A stretch of 64,000 nucleotides of DNA, taken from Martinezella calliandrae. Lineage in GTDB: Bacteria > Pseudomonadota > Alphaproteobacteria > Rhizobiales > Rhizobiaceae. The DNA is taken from assembly GCF_030272695.1 (NCBI RefSeq), contig NZ_JARFYN010000011.1, forward strand, positions 81,653 to 145,652, written 5' to 3'. The notes below the pieces were generated by a model that saw only the letters and a program-made list of their open reading frames with translations, did no database searches and had not been told where the DNA came from. Made by a program: the position numbers and the translations under genes. Of the stretch, positions 45,402 through 54,209 are shown piece by piece. Position 1 is the stretch's first letter. Each line of letters opens with the position of its first letter.

Positions 45402-45568
45402 GGAAGATGCATTGCAGTTGCTGCACGGGGCGCGTCAATAACGGTAGCGGGGTTCCAACTCATGAGGTCTGCGGAAGCCTCGGCCGAACCCGCCGTTGGG
45501 CTAAGCGTCAACGGCGGATTCTCGTCGAGGGAGGGAAAAGACAAGTCAGCCCCTTTGCAGGTGCATCG

Positions 45569-45892
45569 TTACTTTACGATTTCGATGACCTTGTGCGTGT
45601 GCGGGTTGACGATCACCCGCTTCTCGTTGACGATGGCGTACGCATAATCGCTATTGCTCGGAATGGTATGCACTTCGACAGAGCTCGGCAGCTCGGTGCC
45701 CACCGCGATTTCACCATCATAGGATACCGAAGGAGTCTCTTGTTTCGTCACGTAGGTCGTCACTTCTCCGGGAACAACGACGGTCGATCCCGTAGTAATG
45801 GAATTGTCCGGCGTTACTGTAACGGTGCTCTGGGCGAATGCGCCGCCGGCTGTCAAGAGGGCGAAGCTTGCGAGAAGGAGAGTTCTTTTCAT
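45569..45892 (-). CDS. DUF1236 family exported protein
   Basis: A 107-residue protein with a clear signal peptide (MKRTLLLASFALLTAGGAFA, cleaved before QSTVTV). The mature part includes TVTPDNSITTGSTVVVPGEV and the C-terminal YAYAIVNEKRVIVNPHTHKV, a DUF1236 repeat common in rhizobial periplasmic proteins. ATG 45892 has GGAGG upstream. A GGAAC-N16-AGTT site lies 30 bases before the start. Its role is unknown; a stress-induced periplasmic function is inferred. Confidence 0.85.
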   Translation of the reverse strand: MKRTLLLASFALLTAGGAFAQSTVTVTPDNSITTGSTVVVPGEVTTYVTKQETPSVSYDGEIAVGTELPSSVEVHTIPSNSDYAYAIVNEKRVIVNPHTHKVIEIVK

Positions 45893-45921
45893 TACTACCT
45901 CCATTGAGACGATAGCCCCCT

Positions 45922-45946
45922 AACTGTGGCGGGATGGGATAGTTCC
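45922..45946 (-). promoter_or_regulatory. EcfG-type promoter for the DUF1236 gene
   Basis: Minus strand: GGAAC, 16 bases, AGTT. Spacing equals that of the other sites of this kind in the island. Confidence 0.6.
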
Positions 45947-46854
45947 GCGACTGCGCTTGATTTTCAACTCGCCCAGGGCCGCTTCAAGCGCGCTCTGACA
46001 GGTGGGAAGAGCCTCCATGTCCAAGGAAACATGATGTTCGTAGATATATTTGTTGATCACCGCCTACTTCCTGCGATGCAAGCACAACAGATGCCGGGTA
46101 CTTCGCGCGGCCTTTCAACTGATGCGGGCGCGTAAATTCGGTTCATGGCCCCACACGACAATTCCTAAACGTGGGAGCCCGCCGACGGCGCCAGGAGGAG
46201 CAGCTAAATCATTACTCTTCGATTTCTTATCATTGGTGCCGCCGTAGGCGGCGGCCTTCCACAGTGGAATTGCGGCTGCCGCAATTGCGTGACTGCGCGT
46301 CACGGGCGCCGGCCGATCATCACGCTCGTTTCTGAAGGCTTGTATGGGAGGATGTGTGGGAGGATGTGTGGGAGGATGTGTGGGAGGATGTGTGAGGCGA
46401 ACCGCCTCAATATCAAGCCTGCAGGATGACGTGTTCTGCCTTGCCATGCCGCGGAGACAAATCCGTCGCTTGTGTTCCACAAACGTGCGCGACCGATGCC
46501 TTGAAGACATCTGGTACCGCAGCAGCATCTTTAACAAGTATCGCTGTGAAGAACGGATGCGGGAGTTGTGCCGGACCTGCGCGCAAACATATCGACTTCG
46601 GCGGCTGTCGTTGCGGGCCTTGGCGCTCGCAGGTTGTCCCATTCAACCGATCCCGTTTGCATCTAATCGCCGATTCATAGGCGGATCGTCAGGCGGGTGA
46701 GCGACGACTGCATAAGCCCGTCCGTCTGACTTCGTCTACCGCGATCCTCCGATTAGAGTATGCCCACCTTCTTCCGCCACCCGGCAGCTTCGTTATCGCT
46801 GGTCAAGGCGCTGGACGACACCAGGATGCCGTGATCCTACCGGGGGTTTCCAAC
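45947..46854. other. long intergenic stretch with a tandem repeat
   Basis: About 900 bases between the DUF1236 and DUF3008 genes. Apart from four 12-bp repeats at 46346-46393 I see no coding frame with a recognisable product. Frames crossing the repeat only yield HPPT-type repeats. Confidence 0.5.
46346..46393. repeat. four perfect 12-bp tandem repeats
   Basis: GGGAGGATGTGT occurs four times head to tail without mismatch. The unit length is a multiple of 3, but no convincing gene crosses it. A number-variable minisatellite is likely. Confidence 0.9.
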
Positions 46855-47043
46855 TTAGGACTTCGACGCGCGCTCCGGTTTGCCCTTCCGTTTCGTCGAA
46901 GCCATTTCGCGGAGCTCCTTTTCGCTCATCGAATCGGCCATGCTCTTGGACGCCCCCTTCAATTCGCTCTTCTTCTTCTCGCCCTTTTTTGCTGCGAGTG
47001 CCGCGCCGGCGGCCATTTGCTGCGACTTTGATTTTGCTGGCAT
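46855..47043 (-). CDS. DUF3008 family small protein
   Basis: A 62-residue protein starting MPAKSKSQQMAAGAALAAKK and continuing SELKGASKSMADSMSEKELR, the DUF3008 family, small Lys-rich proteins of unknown function common in alphaproteobacteria. GGAGAA lies 6 bases before the ATG at 47043. A perfect GGAAC-N16-CGTT site lies 34 bases upstream of the start, making stress-sigma control likely. Confidence 0.88.
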   Translation of the reverse strand: MPAKSKSQQMAAGAALAAKKGEKKKSELKGASKSMADSMSEKELREMASTKRKGKPERASKS

Positions 47044-47076
47044 GCCTGTTCTCCTCACATAGCGATCGTAAAGATG

Positions 47077-47101
47077 AACGGCCGTCGCCGCCCAATGTTC
47101 C
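47077..47101 (-). promoter_or_regulatory. EcfG-type promoter for the DUF3008 gene
   Basis: Minus strand: GGAAC, 16 bases, CGTT; the full consensus for EcfG sigma factors. Confidence 0.75.
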
Positions 47102-47426
47102 GAAAGGCTGCCGGAAGGCCATTAACATTTCACTCGCCCGCATAACCGGAGGGATACGGAGAAATGCGATCAATGTCGGATTTGCCTTACGGAAGCAGAT
47201 CTTCGATCCTGATCGGCAGTTTGCGAATGCGTTTGGCGGCGCCGATCCAAGGCCCCAGATCACGCCGCCCATGAGCTGGCTGTGTGCGGCCAGAGGGTTG
47301 AGGATTCTGTCCCAAGCAAATGCTCACACCATACGCGACACTCGCATTTGCTGTCGTATGACCGCCTGCAAAGCGGCCGGCTCTTACCTGTCGAGAGCCG
47401 GCCATCTCCGTGATCACTCGCGGCGG

Positions 47427-47927
47427 TCAGGCTACCTTTTTTGCTTTCTGGTTCGCAAAGGCTTCCGCCAGTTGCGTGAGCTTCTTATCAGTGGCCTCTT
47501 CTTCCCTGAGCGACTGTTGCAGAAGAGGGATCGCGTCCTTCAGCCCAAGTTGTTTGGCCCATGCAATTAACGTTCCGTAGCGGGCGATTTCGTAGTGCTC
47601 AACGGCTTGTGCAGAGGAAATCAATCCTGCGTCAAGCGCGGGACTGCCTTCGAATTCCTGTATGATTTCTTCCGACTCGGCGATGATGCCCACTATAGCT
47701 TCACACGTCTTGCCGCGAGCCGACTTTCCGATCTGTTCGAACACTTGCTCAAGGCGTTCGACCTGTTCTTGAGTTTCGTCGCGATGGTGCAGGAATCCCT
47801 TTTTGCCCTCTTCCGTCTGAGCGGCACGCGCCATCTTCGGCAAAGCCTTAAGGATCTGCTTTTCCGCGTAGTAAATATCCTTCAGCGTGTCGATGAAGAG
47901 ATCGTTCAATGTTTTTTCAGCTGCCAT
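47427..47927 (-). CDS. YciE/YciF-type ferritin-like protein (DUF892)
   Basis: A 166-residue helical protein of the YciF family: TLNDLFIDTLKDIYYAEKQI, then LPKMARAAQTEEGKKGFLHH and SAQAVEHYEIARYGTLIAWA. The Glu and His residues of these helices match the di-iron ferritin-like fold. Family members are induced by osmotic and other stress. ATG 47927 is preceded by GGAGG. The nearest GGAAC-type promoter is about 150 bases upstream (48078-48102), within the end of a small upstream ORF, so the mRNA would have a long leader. Confidence 0.9.
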   Translation of the reverse strand: MAAEKTLNDLFIDTLKDIYYAEKQILKALPKMARAAQTEEGKKGFLHHRDETQEQVERLEQVFEQIGKSARGKTCEAIVGIIAESEEIIQEFEGSPALDAGLISSAQAVEHYEIARYGTLIAWAKQLGLKDAIPLLQQSLREEEATDKKLTQLAEAFANQKAKKVA

Positions 47928-48075
47928 AATGTCCTCCGTGCGGGTGAAATTCGACCCATTGTCGATTTGTCTCCGACGCTTCTTCAGGTGAGGTGACATG
48001 CAGTCAGAGACCTCATCGGATTGGGCTTTTCCAAAGCCGAGCATCGTTGCCTTCGAAGAGCGCCGAGCATCGCAA

Positions 48076-48327
48076 CTAACTGCATGATGCCAGCATTGTT
48101 CCCGAAGGCCTCCTTCGCGGCTCGCTAAGCAAGGATTTACTGGCAAGGTCCATAATGCGCAGTTGGTATCGTCCGATTTCCCTGCGACAGAAATCAACGA
48201 ACTTGAGGATGCCCTCGGCGATGAAAAAAACGAGGACATTGGCCGGTGAAAAGCCTTGAAGGCGGTCGCCGCGGAATTCAACAGCAAAGTTTGCGCTGTC
48301 TTTTTTGACGACGGCGATGGGCGCCAT
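48076..48327 (-). CDS. small hypothetical protein coupled to the FMN split-barrel gene
   Basis: An 83-residue product I do not recognise. Its ATG overlaps the stop of the preceding gene (TGATG), which argues for translational coupling. The middle part (FSPANVLVFFIAEGILKFVD) is hydrophobic but contains charged residues, so a membrane segment is doubtful. The last 15 residues overlap a promoter-like site for the next gene. It may be a real small protein or a run-on frame. Confidence 0.45.
   Translation of the reverse strand: MAPIAVVKKDSANFAVEFRGDRLQGFSPANVLVFFIAEGILKFVDFCRREIGRYQLRIMDLASKSLLSEPRRRPSGTMLASCS
48078..48102 (-). promoter_or_regulatory. EcfG-type promoter upstream of the yciF-like gene
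   Basis: Minus strand: GGAAC, 16 bases, AGTT. It overlaps the last codons of the upstream small ORF (48076-48327). Confidence 0.5.
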
Positions 48328-48806
48328 CAGAGCTCAACCTTTGCGTTGTCGCCCATGTTTGGCTTTGAACTGGAGAGCGCGGCAGCGGCCATCTTGATGT
48401 AACTCATCACCGTTCCCGGGCTGTCCCAGTATTCCGCAAAGGACGGCGTGACTTTCAGCACGCGGATCGATGGATCCTCCGGGCTTTCCCACCACGCCTT
48501 TGCCGGTGTTCCCCACAGTTCTTCAACCCGTTCGCGGTCAATCATCATTTCGGCCATGCCGGACACCGAGACATATTTTTGCCCTTTGGTATCCGCGAAG
48601 GTCAGGCAGACATTCGGCCAACGGGCGATCTCTTCGTCCTTGTGGCTTGCTGCGTCGGTCAAAAAGTAGATGGCGTTTTCCACACGTTCGGCATACGCGG
48701 CCATCGGCCGCGCGCGCAGGTCGCGCCCGGATTGCGTGGTAAGCATGCAGAAGCCGATTTTATCGATGATATCCCAAATCCGGGCGGCATCGTCATATTC
48801 TGTCAT
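48327..48806 (-). CDS. pyridoxamine 5'-phosphate oxidase-like FMN-binding protein (general stress protein 26 type)
   Basis: A 159-residue split-barrel protein: IGFCMLTTQSGRDLRARPMA, AIYFLTDAASHKDEEIARWP, VCLTFADTKGQKYVSVSGMA, and AEYWDSPGTVMSYIKMAAAA at the end, the layout of general stress protein 26-type flavin-binding proteins. It likely binds FMN or a related cofactor; the substrate is unknown. It is the second gene of a probable minus-strand operon (49126 to 48076), 35 bases after the first. Confidence 0.87.
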   Translation of the reverse strand: MTEYDDAARIWDIIDKIGFCMLTTQSGRDLRARPMAAYAERVENAIYFLTDAASHKDEEIARWPNVCLTFADTKGQKYVSVSGMAEMMIDRERVEELWGTPAKAWWESPEDPSIRVLKVTPSFAEYWDSPGTVMSYIKMAAAALSSSKPNMGDNAKVEL

Positions 48807-48841
48807 GTCAATCTCCTACCGGTAGCGGTCTCCAACGGCCG

Positions 48842-49126
48842 TCAATCCTGCTCGCGTGTACTCGGTGTGGCGTTACGTTGGTCCTCATCATCGAGATCGC
48901 CATCGACCACGAAGGTGTCCCGGTGCTGTCGCGCAGCTTCCTTCATCGTCTTGGTATTGGCGACGTCGTCAGGCGCAATCTCCCCAGCGTGTTTCGTCCG
49001 AGAATCGAATTCGCCTTCAACCTGATTGACTGCTTCCCGACCAGCGTCCAGAGATCCGCCTTGCCGGCGTTTTCCGGATTGTCGCTTTCGCGTCGATCGC
49101 CCTTCATCTCGTTTCATCCCTCGCAT
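48842..49126 (-). CDS. small hydrophilic hypothetical protein
   Basis: A 94-residue, highly charged protein (MKRDEGRSTRKRQSGKRRQG at the start; FVVDGDLDDEDQRNATPSTR near the end) without hydrophobic segments, likely disordered. I do not recognise a family. Start may be 49126 or 49117. A GGAAC-N16-TGTT site lies about 58 bases upstream and would drive this gene and the FMN-binding protein gene behind it. Hydrophilic, disordered small proteins are typical of stress regulons. Confidence 0.6.
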   Translation of the reverse strand: MRGMKRDEGRSTRKRQSGKRRQGGSLDAGREAVNQVEGEFDSRTKHAGEIAPDDVANTKTMKEAARQHRDTFVVDGDLDDEDQRNATPSTREQD

Positions 49127-49183
49127 TCACCGTGACAGATACTGTCTTTTGCACAGAAGGATCGCGCGACGTCTCGGCGAGAA

Positions 49184-49208
49184 AACAGCCTTGCGCACCG
49201 GATGTTCC
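49184..49208 (-). promoter_or_regulatory. EcfG-type promoter for the 49126-48076 operon
   Basis: Minus strand: GGAAC, 16 bases, TGTT. The -10 element is the weakest of the series, but spacing is identical. Confidence 0.5.
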
Positions 49209-49408
49209 CAGGTAAGCGGTTTTGCTGAGCAAATATTCGTGGAGCGCGTCGGATTGGCACCTCGGTAACTCGCAGCCGGATGTCGCCGCCCGAAGACCCG
49301 CACACTTTTCGGCATTCCACTCTAAAACATCGGGTTTTTGCATGCAAAGTTGCTGGATTCAGGTGATGAGTGGGTTCATGATGCGGCGGTAATGCTCGAG
49401 AGGCTACG

Positions 49409-49720
49409 GTGCGCAGAGCCGATGAATTGGCGATAGCAGTCGGCCACATTCGCGATGGTGAACAGCGCGTACTGCGGCAGGAGGTCCTTGTCAGCAAATT
49501 GGCGGCTGCAGGGTATCCCCGCACCCAAGCAACGGAGCTATTGGCCACCTTTCAAATAACATTAGACCTGATGAAGCAGCATCTGGACCTCATCGAAAGG
49601 GAAATCGAGGCCGAAAAAATACCCAAGCTATTAGCGAGGGTCGCCAGGTGCGGCCCGCATGAGATTGGTTTCGATGGAAAACTCGACACAGCAGCCCGTC
49701 GTTTTGATCGTAGAAGATGA
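49409..49720 (+). CDS. small helical hypothetical protein upstream of a response regulator
   Basis: A 103-residue product. Its first 75 residues are strongly helical (ADELAIAVGHIRDGEQRVLR, then TQATELLATFQITLDLMKQH and LDLIEREIEAEKIPKL), resembling a small conserved rhizobial family often placed beside signalling genes. The last 20 residues overlap the start of the response regulator by 47 bases and look unlike the rest, so a frameshift may have moved the original stop. Function is unknown. Confidence 0.5.
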   Translation: MRRADELAIAVGHIRDGEQRVLRQEVLVSKLAAAGYPRTQATELLATFQITLDLMKQHLDLIEREIEAEKIPKLLARVARCGPHEIGFDGKLDTAARRFDRRR

Positions 49721-50066
49721 ATACCTGCTTGCCTACGATCTTGCCGATGCGCTTGCACAGGCAAACATTTCAGTTCTGGGCCCGGTCGGACGGGTGAGCG
49801 AGGCCCTGTTTGCTATTTCGAGGGCGGATCAACTCGACTGCGCCCTGCTCGACATCTCCGTCGCCGGAGAAATGATTTTTCCAGTTGCGGACGCTCTTTC
49901 CGAGCGAGGCATACCCTTTGCCTTCACGACGGGATTCGAAAAATCCCTCGTGGAGGAGCGGTTTCGCGATGTCGAGGTATTCTCGAAGCCTTTCAACGTA
50001 TTTCGCGTCGTGGACGGTATACGCAAAATGGCCATAAGGTATCGCGCCGAAACCAAGCGCCGTTGA
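49674..50066 (+). CDS. single-domain response regulator, first
   Basis: A 130-residue receiver domain without an output domain. The acidic pair is in VVLIVEDEYLLAYD, the phosphoacceptor Asp in CALLDISVAGE, and the conserved Lys in VFSKPF; FTTGF supplies the switch Thr. ATG 49674 (MENSTQQP) is chosen as the receiver fold starts there. Single-domain regulators often act as phosphate sinks or shuttles for HWE kinases. It converges with a second one 10 bases away. Confidence 0.88.
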   Translation: MENSTQQPVVLIVEDEYLLAYDLADALAQANISVLGPVGRVSEALFAISRADQLDCALLDISVAGEMIFPVADALSERGIPFAFTTGFEKSLVEERFRDVEVFSKPFNVFRVVDGIRKMAIRYRAETKRR

Positions 50067-50076
50067 AAAGGTCCTG

Positions 50077-50460
50077 TCACTGGTCCTGACGCCGGGGTCC
50101 GAACAAGGCCTTCGCTATATGCTCGATCTCGATCGGCTTTTCACAAAGAACAAAACCGGTGAATGAGGGCGGAATGATCGATGGATCATATCCCGTCGCA
50201 AAGACATAAGGGATTTTGAGCTCGTCGAGCCTTTCGGCTACAGGAAACACCAGCTCGCCGCCAAGATGTATATCGAGAATAGCTCCGTCGACTTCCTCGT
50301 CCCCGATAATCTCGAGCGCCTGATCGACCCTGCCCGTCGGGCCGACGACGATGGCGCCCAACTTTTCCAATTGCCGTCGGGTGTTATCCGCGAGAAAATA
50401 TTCATCTTCCACGATCAAGATTCGTTGGCCTGAAAACAGGTCACTATAGGTTTGACTCAT
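50077..50460 (-). CDS. single-domain response regulator, second
   Basis: A 127-residue receiver domain: ILIVEDEYFLADNT (acidic pair), GAILDIHLGGELVF (phosphoacceptor Asp), YVFATGYD and VLCEKPI (Lys). It starts inside the last codons of the large CheB-CheR-PAS-HWE kinase on the same strand (ATG 50460, kinase stop at 50444), so it is very likely the kinase's cognate regulator. It is clearly related to the frameshifted regulator at 57 kb. Confidence 0.9.
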   Translation of the reverse strand: MSQTYSDLFSGQRILIVEDEYFLADNTRRQLEKLGAIVVGPTGRVDQALEIIGDEEVDGAILDIHLGGELVFPVAERLDELKIPYVFATGYDPSIIPPSFTGFVLCEKPIEIEHIAKALFGPRRQDQ

Positions 50461-53400
50461 GACCACTCGCAGACTGTGAGTTCAAGTCCCTGGACATCTC
50501 CCGTCGCTCGTCTTCTGCTTCAACGAGCCTGCCCGTTCCAGACAAAGGGATTTCGATCGTGCAGGTCAAGCCATCGGGTTTAAAATCCAGATTTCCTTTG
50601 CCGCCGAATTGATAAGGAACCATGCCTTCAATCAGCTCGGATCCGAAGCCGCGCCTGACCGGCAAGGTGATCGGCCGCTTCAGTCCGCTTTCCCGCCATG
50701 CCATCCTGAAGAGCGGTTTCTTCTGGCTTCCGTCAGTCTCCAGCGAGATGTGCAGCTGCCCGGTCTGCCCGGAAAGGGCGCCGTATTTCACCGCGTTGCT
50801 TGTCAACTCATGAATCACCAGGCTCATACTTTCGGCCGCCTTGCCAAAAAGGGCAAGGCTCGGTCCTGAAATCACCACAGGATTCGTAGCTCTTCCGGTC
50901 TGGGCCGAAATCTCGCTTTCGATCAACTCCTTCAGGTCCATTGAGGCATCCGGCATACTCGTCAGCAACGCCTGCGTTCTCGCCATAGCGTTGATGCGCC
51001 CTTCGAGATGACGTGCGTATTCTTCGACCGTATCGCTCGTTTCTGCAGAGCGCTCGGCAATTAAGCGGACGATGGCTAACGTGTTACGAACGCGATGCTG
51101 AAGTTCGTGCAGCAGGATCTGTTGTCGTTCCTGCATCAGCTGCATCTCATGGACATCAGTTGCAGTGCCGAACCATTCTACCACCTTGCCGGCGCCGTTC
51201 ATGACGGGGCGTGCTCTGAGCTGCACAGTCCTGTAGCCATTTCTTTCCGCATTAAAGAGCCGATGTTCGATCTCGAGGTTGCCATCACGTTCGGCCGCCC
51301 TCCAGGCTTCGAGCACCTTTTCGCGGTCGTCCGGATGGATTGGTTCGAGCCACCCCTTGCCGAGCGAAGCGATTTCCGACTGGCCCGTATATGCGCGCCA
51401 TTGCGGACTGCTCCAAGTCCAGGTCCCGTCCGCTGCCGCGCGCCAGACGAGCTGCGGGATGCCTTCGACAATCGAGCGCAAAAGCGCTTCTCGATCTCTG
51501 AGACGCTCTTCAGCCCTTACAAGTGCCGTCACGTCCAAGAATGTCAATACCGCACCTTCAATAACGTTGTCGATGCTGCGGTATGGCAGGACCCTGATCA
51601 GATATTGCGATCCGGTCAGCGGATTGTTCGTCTCGCGTTCGATGCTGCTCAATGTGCGGATGACGCGGCGCGCATCATGTTCGAGATCGTCATAGGCTAT
51701 TTTCGCAGCGATGTGATGAATCGGCCGACCGAGATCCGTGTCGATGAGATGAAAAATGTCGGTGATCGCCGGCGTAAAACTCTCTATGCGCAGATCATTG
51801 TCCAAGAAGACCGCAGCGATCTGGGTGCTGTCCAGCAAGTTTCTGAGATCGGAATTCGCGCGCGCCAGTTCTTCTACGCGATCGGCCAGCTCTCCATTGA
51901 CAGTCCGGAGCTCCTCATTGGAGGACTGGAGCTCCTCGTTGACGGATTGATATTCCTCGTTCGATGCCTTGAGTTCCTCGTTCGTGCTTTCGAGCTCCTC
52001 GATTGTCGCTTGAAGCCGGTCGCGCGCCTGGCGCAGTTCATCTTCCAATCGGCGAACATGCTCTTCCTGGCCGGCTGACGGAATGATGGTGCTGCCGTCA
52101 TCGTCGCTGATAAATTGTCCGTCCTGCAGGATGATCATAAAGCGCCTAGGCTGGCCCGGGGACGGATCGATCGGCTCGATCGACATCGTCACGAGCGTGG
52201 CGTCACCATTCTGCCCCACCTTCAAGCCGCCGATTTTGACCGACGTTTCGTCGGTTTCGGCCTTAAGCAAGGCCGCGCGAAGGTCGATGCGAAGGTCACG
52301 ATGAATGAGGCTGAACACGTTGAGGCTGGCATGGCCGGACAGCGGATCGATAAACCTGCCGGTGCGGCCGGAAAAATGCAGGACATCGAAATTTTCGTCG
52401 ACGATCATATAGGCCGGCGAATAGCGCTCCATGATCCGATCGGCCTGCTTCGTCAGAACGGATACATTGTTGGGGACCTTTTTTATTCCTGCCGTGTCGC
52501 TTGGCACGGTTCCGCGTTCGGGCAACGCCGACAGCGGAAAATCCGGAAGCTTCCGGTTCATGGTCTCGACCTGCCGGAAGATGCGGAAGCGGCGGTCTAC
52601 CGGCGAAAAGAGCCTTCCGTGGCGGCTGACATTTTCCGAATTGCCCAGGAAAAGATATCCGCCGGGCCGAAGGGCAAAATGAAAAAGCGGAATGACCCTA
52701 TTCTGCAAGTCCGCGCCAAGATAAATAAGGAGGTTGCGGCACGACACCATGTCGAGCCGCGAGAAGGGCGCGTCCTTGATGAGATTGTGCTTAGAAAACA
52801 GGCACATCTCTCGCAGCTCTTTGACGACCGAATAGATTTCGCCTTCCTTGATGAACCAGCGGGCAAGTCGTTCTGAAGAGACGTCCTTGACGGCTGAGGC
52901 GGCGTAACGGCCGACGCGGGCTTGAGCCAGCGCCCGGTTGTCGATATCGGTCGCAAAGATCTGGACGTGCGGCACGACGTCCACCCGCGCCATATGCTCG
53001 CGCAGCAGAATAGCGATCGAGTAAGCTTCCTCGCCTGTGGAGCATCCCAGGACCCAGATGCGAATCTGGTCGCTTGCTCCCTTTCCTTCGAAGAGTTTCG
53101 GTACGATTTCCCGTTCAAGGAATTCGAATTCCTTCATGTCTCGAAAGAACTGAGTTACGCCGATTAAAAGATCGTTGAATAGATTGCCGGCCTCTTCGGC
53201 GTCGGAGCGCAGATATTCCAGATAATTTTCGATCGTATCGGTCTGGGTGACCTGGATGCGTCGCTGAACTCGTCTTAAAAACGTATTCGGCTTGTAGCCG
53301 TGGAAGTCATGACCCGTCCTGTTGCGTAAGACGGCGGCGATGCGTGTCAGCAACGGTTCTGCCTGCGCCATCTGATCATCGAAATCTTCGACCAGCGTCT

Positions 53401-54061
53401 GGCGCTGGATCGTCCGCAACTGGGCTTTCACACGCGTGGCAAGCTCTTCGGCCGGCAATACGAGATCGGCTAGCGCCGCCGCACTGCTCGGCTGGGAAGA
53501 AGACGCCGTAATGTCGACCGCCTCGGGCCCTTTCTCCGCCAGTGCCAAGCCGCCCTGTTCCCTGATTGCCACCACTCCAAGGGTGCCATCGGTGCCGCAT
53601 CCGCTCATGACGAGCCCGATCGCCCGCTTTTGATCCTGTTCAGCGAGCGAAACCAGAAAACTGTCGGGCACCCCGTGTTCCCCAACCATATCCGACGCAT
53701 CGCGCACCATAAGATGACGGTTCTTCAACGTCGCGTTCAGTCCGCCGGGAACAATATAGATTCGTTCCGCTTCTATCGTCCCGTCGTTCGATACAAGCTC
53801 CACCGTCCGTTCGCTCGCGGCTGTCAATCGCGCGTGAAATGCTTTCTCCTCGATCGCGTCACGCTGCTGCAAAATGACGACGAAGGCGGCGCCCGAGGAG
53901 GATTTTATCTGTTCGAAGAAGTGTTCAAGACCATCTGTTTCCGCCGCTGAAGCGGCGATGCCGATCACGATGGGTGCACGTACCGGACTGGCGCTGCCGT
54001 TCATGACGACCGCGTCGGTCGAGGCTTTGCCGCTTCTTGTTGCCCCAGGTCTTTTCGTCAC
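50444..54061 (-). CDS. CheB-CheR-PAS-HWE histidine kinase fusion
   Basis: A 1205-residue fusion. About residues 28-215 resemble CheB methylesterase (VIGIAASAAETDGLEHFFEQ), but the usual catalytic His of the QHL-D motif is replaced (VVILQQRD), while Ser and the Asp of SGCGTDGTLG remain. CheR follows (RNRTGHDFHGYKPNTFLRRV; SAM site WVLGCSTGEEAYSIA). A coiled coil (IEELESTNEELKASNEEYQS) leads to two PAS domains (about 745-1000) and an HWE kinase (LLHELQHRVRNTL; IHELTSNAVKYGAL; MAWRESG). GTG 54061 is the likely start. It overlaps a response regulator gene and probably feeds a stress signal cascade. Confidence 0.9.
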   Translation of the reverse strand: MTKRPGATRSGKASTDAVVMNGSASPVRAPIVIGIAASAAETDGLEHFFEQIKSSSGAAFVVILQQRDAIEEKAFHARLTAASERTVELVSNDGTIEAERIYIVPGGLNATLKNRHLMVRDASDMVGEHGVPDSFLVSLAEQDQKRAIGLVMSGCGTDGTLGVVAIREQGGLALAEKGPEAVDITASSSQPSSAAALADLVLPAEELATRVKAQLRTIQRQTLVEDFDDQMAQAEPLLTRIAAVLRNRTGHDFHGYKPNTFLRRVQRRIQVTQTDTIENYLEYLRSDAEEAGNLFNDLLIGVTQFFRDMKEFEFLEREIVPKLFEGKGASDQIRIWVLGCSTGEEAYSIAILLREHMARVDVVPHVQIFATDIDNRALAQARVGRYAASAVKDVSSERLARWFIKEGEIYSVVKELREMCLFSKHNLIKDAPFSRLDMVSCRNLLIYLGADLQNRVIPLFHFALRPGGYLFLGNSENVSRHGRLFSPVDRRFRIFRQVETMNRKLPDFPLSALPERGTVPSDTAGIKKVPNNVSVLTKQADRIMERYSPAYMIVDENFDVLHFSGRTGRFIDPLSGHASLNVFSLIHRDLRIDLRAALLKAETDETSVKIGGLKVGQNGDATLVTMSIEPIDPSPGQPRRFMIILQDGQFISDDDGSTIIPSAGQEEHVRRLEDELRQARDRLQATIEELESTNEELKASNEEYQSVNEELQSSNEELRTVNGELADRVEELARANSDLRNLLDSTQIAAVFLDNDLRIESFTPAITDIFHLIDTDLGRPIHHIAAKIAYDDLEHDARRVIRTLSSIERETNNPLTGSQYLIRVLPYRSIDNVIEGAVLTFLDVTALVRAEERLRDREALLRSIVEGIPQLVWRAAADGTWTWSSPQWRAYTGQSEIASLGKGWLEPIHPDDREKVLEAWRAAERDGNLEIEHRLFNAERNGYRTVQLRARPVMNGAGKVVEWFGTATDVHEMQLMQERQQILLHELQHRVRNTLAIVRLIAERSAETSDTVEEYARHLEGRINAMARTQALLTSMPDASMDLKELIESEISAQTGRATNPVVISGPSLALFGKAAESMSLVIHELTSNAVKYGALSGQTGQLHISLETDGSQKKPLFRMAWRESGLKRPITLPVRRGFGSELIEGMVPYQFGGKGNLDFKPDGLTCTIEIPLSGTGRLVEAEDERREMSRDLNSQSASGHESNL

Positions 54062-54209
54062 GTCTGCTTTTCCATCTTCGCCCCATCGGCAGGCTGGCTA
54101 TCGATGCTTCGTTCCGGCTCTCAAGGGGCGACACCTATTCCTGGCTGCCGATAATCGCTTTTTCTTCCAGCCTTGAAGAATGGCGGCGCGCAAGATTTCT
54201 GCATATTTT

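Noticed and set aside
45921..46061. A 46-codon minus-strand frame starting with GTG (INKYIYEHHVSLDMEAL)
   Set aside because: It has a weak start, no recognisable family, and its end overlaps the DUF1236 promoter site.
46115..46642. A 175-codon minus-strand frame crossing the tandem repeat
   Set aside because: The HPPT repeats in it only reflect the 12-bp DNA repeat, and the rest resembles no protein.
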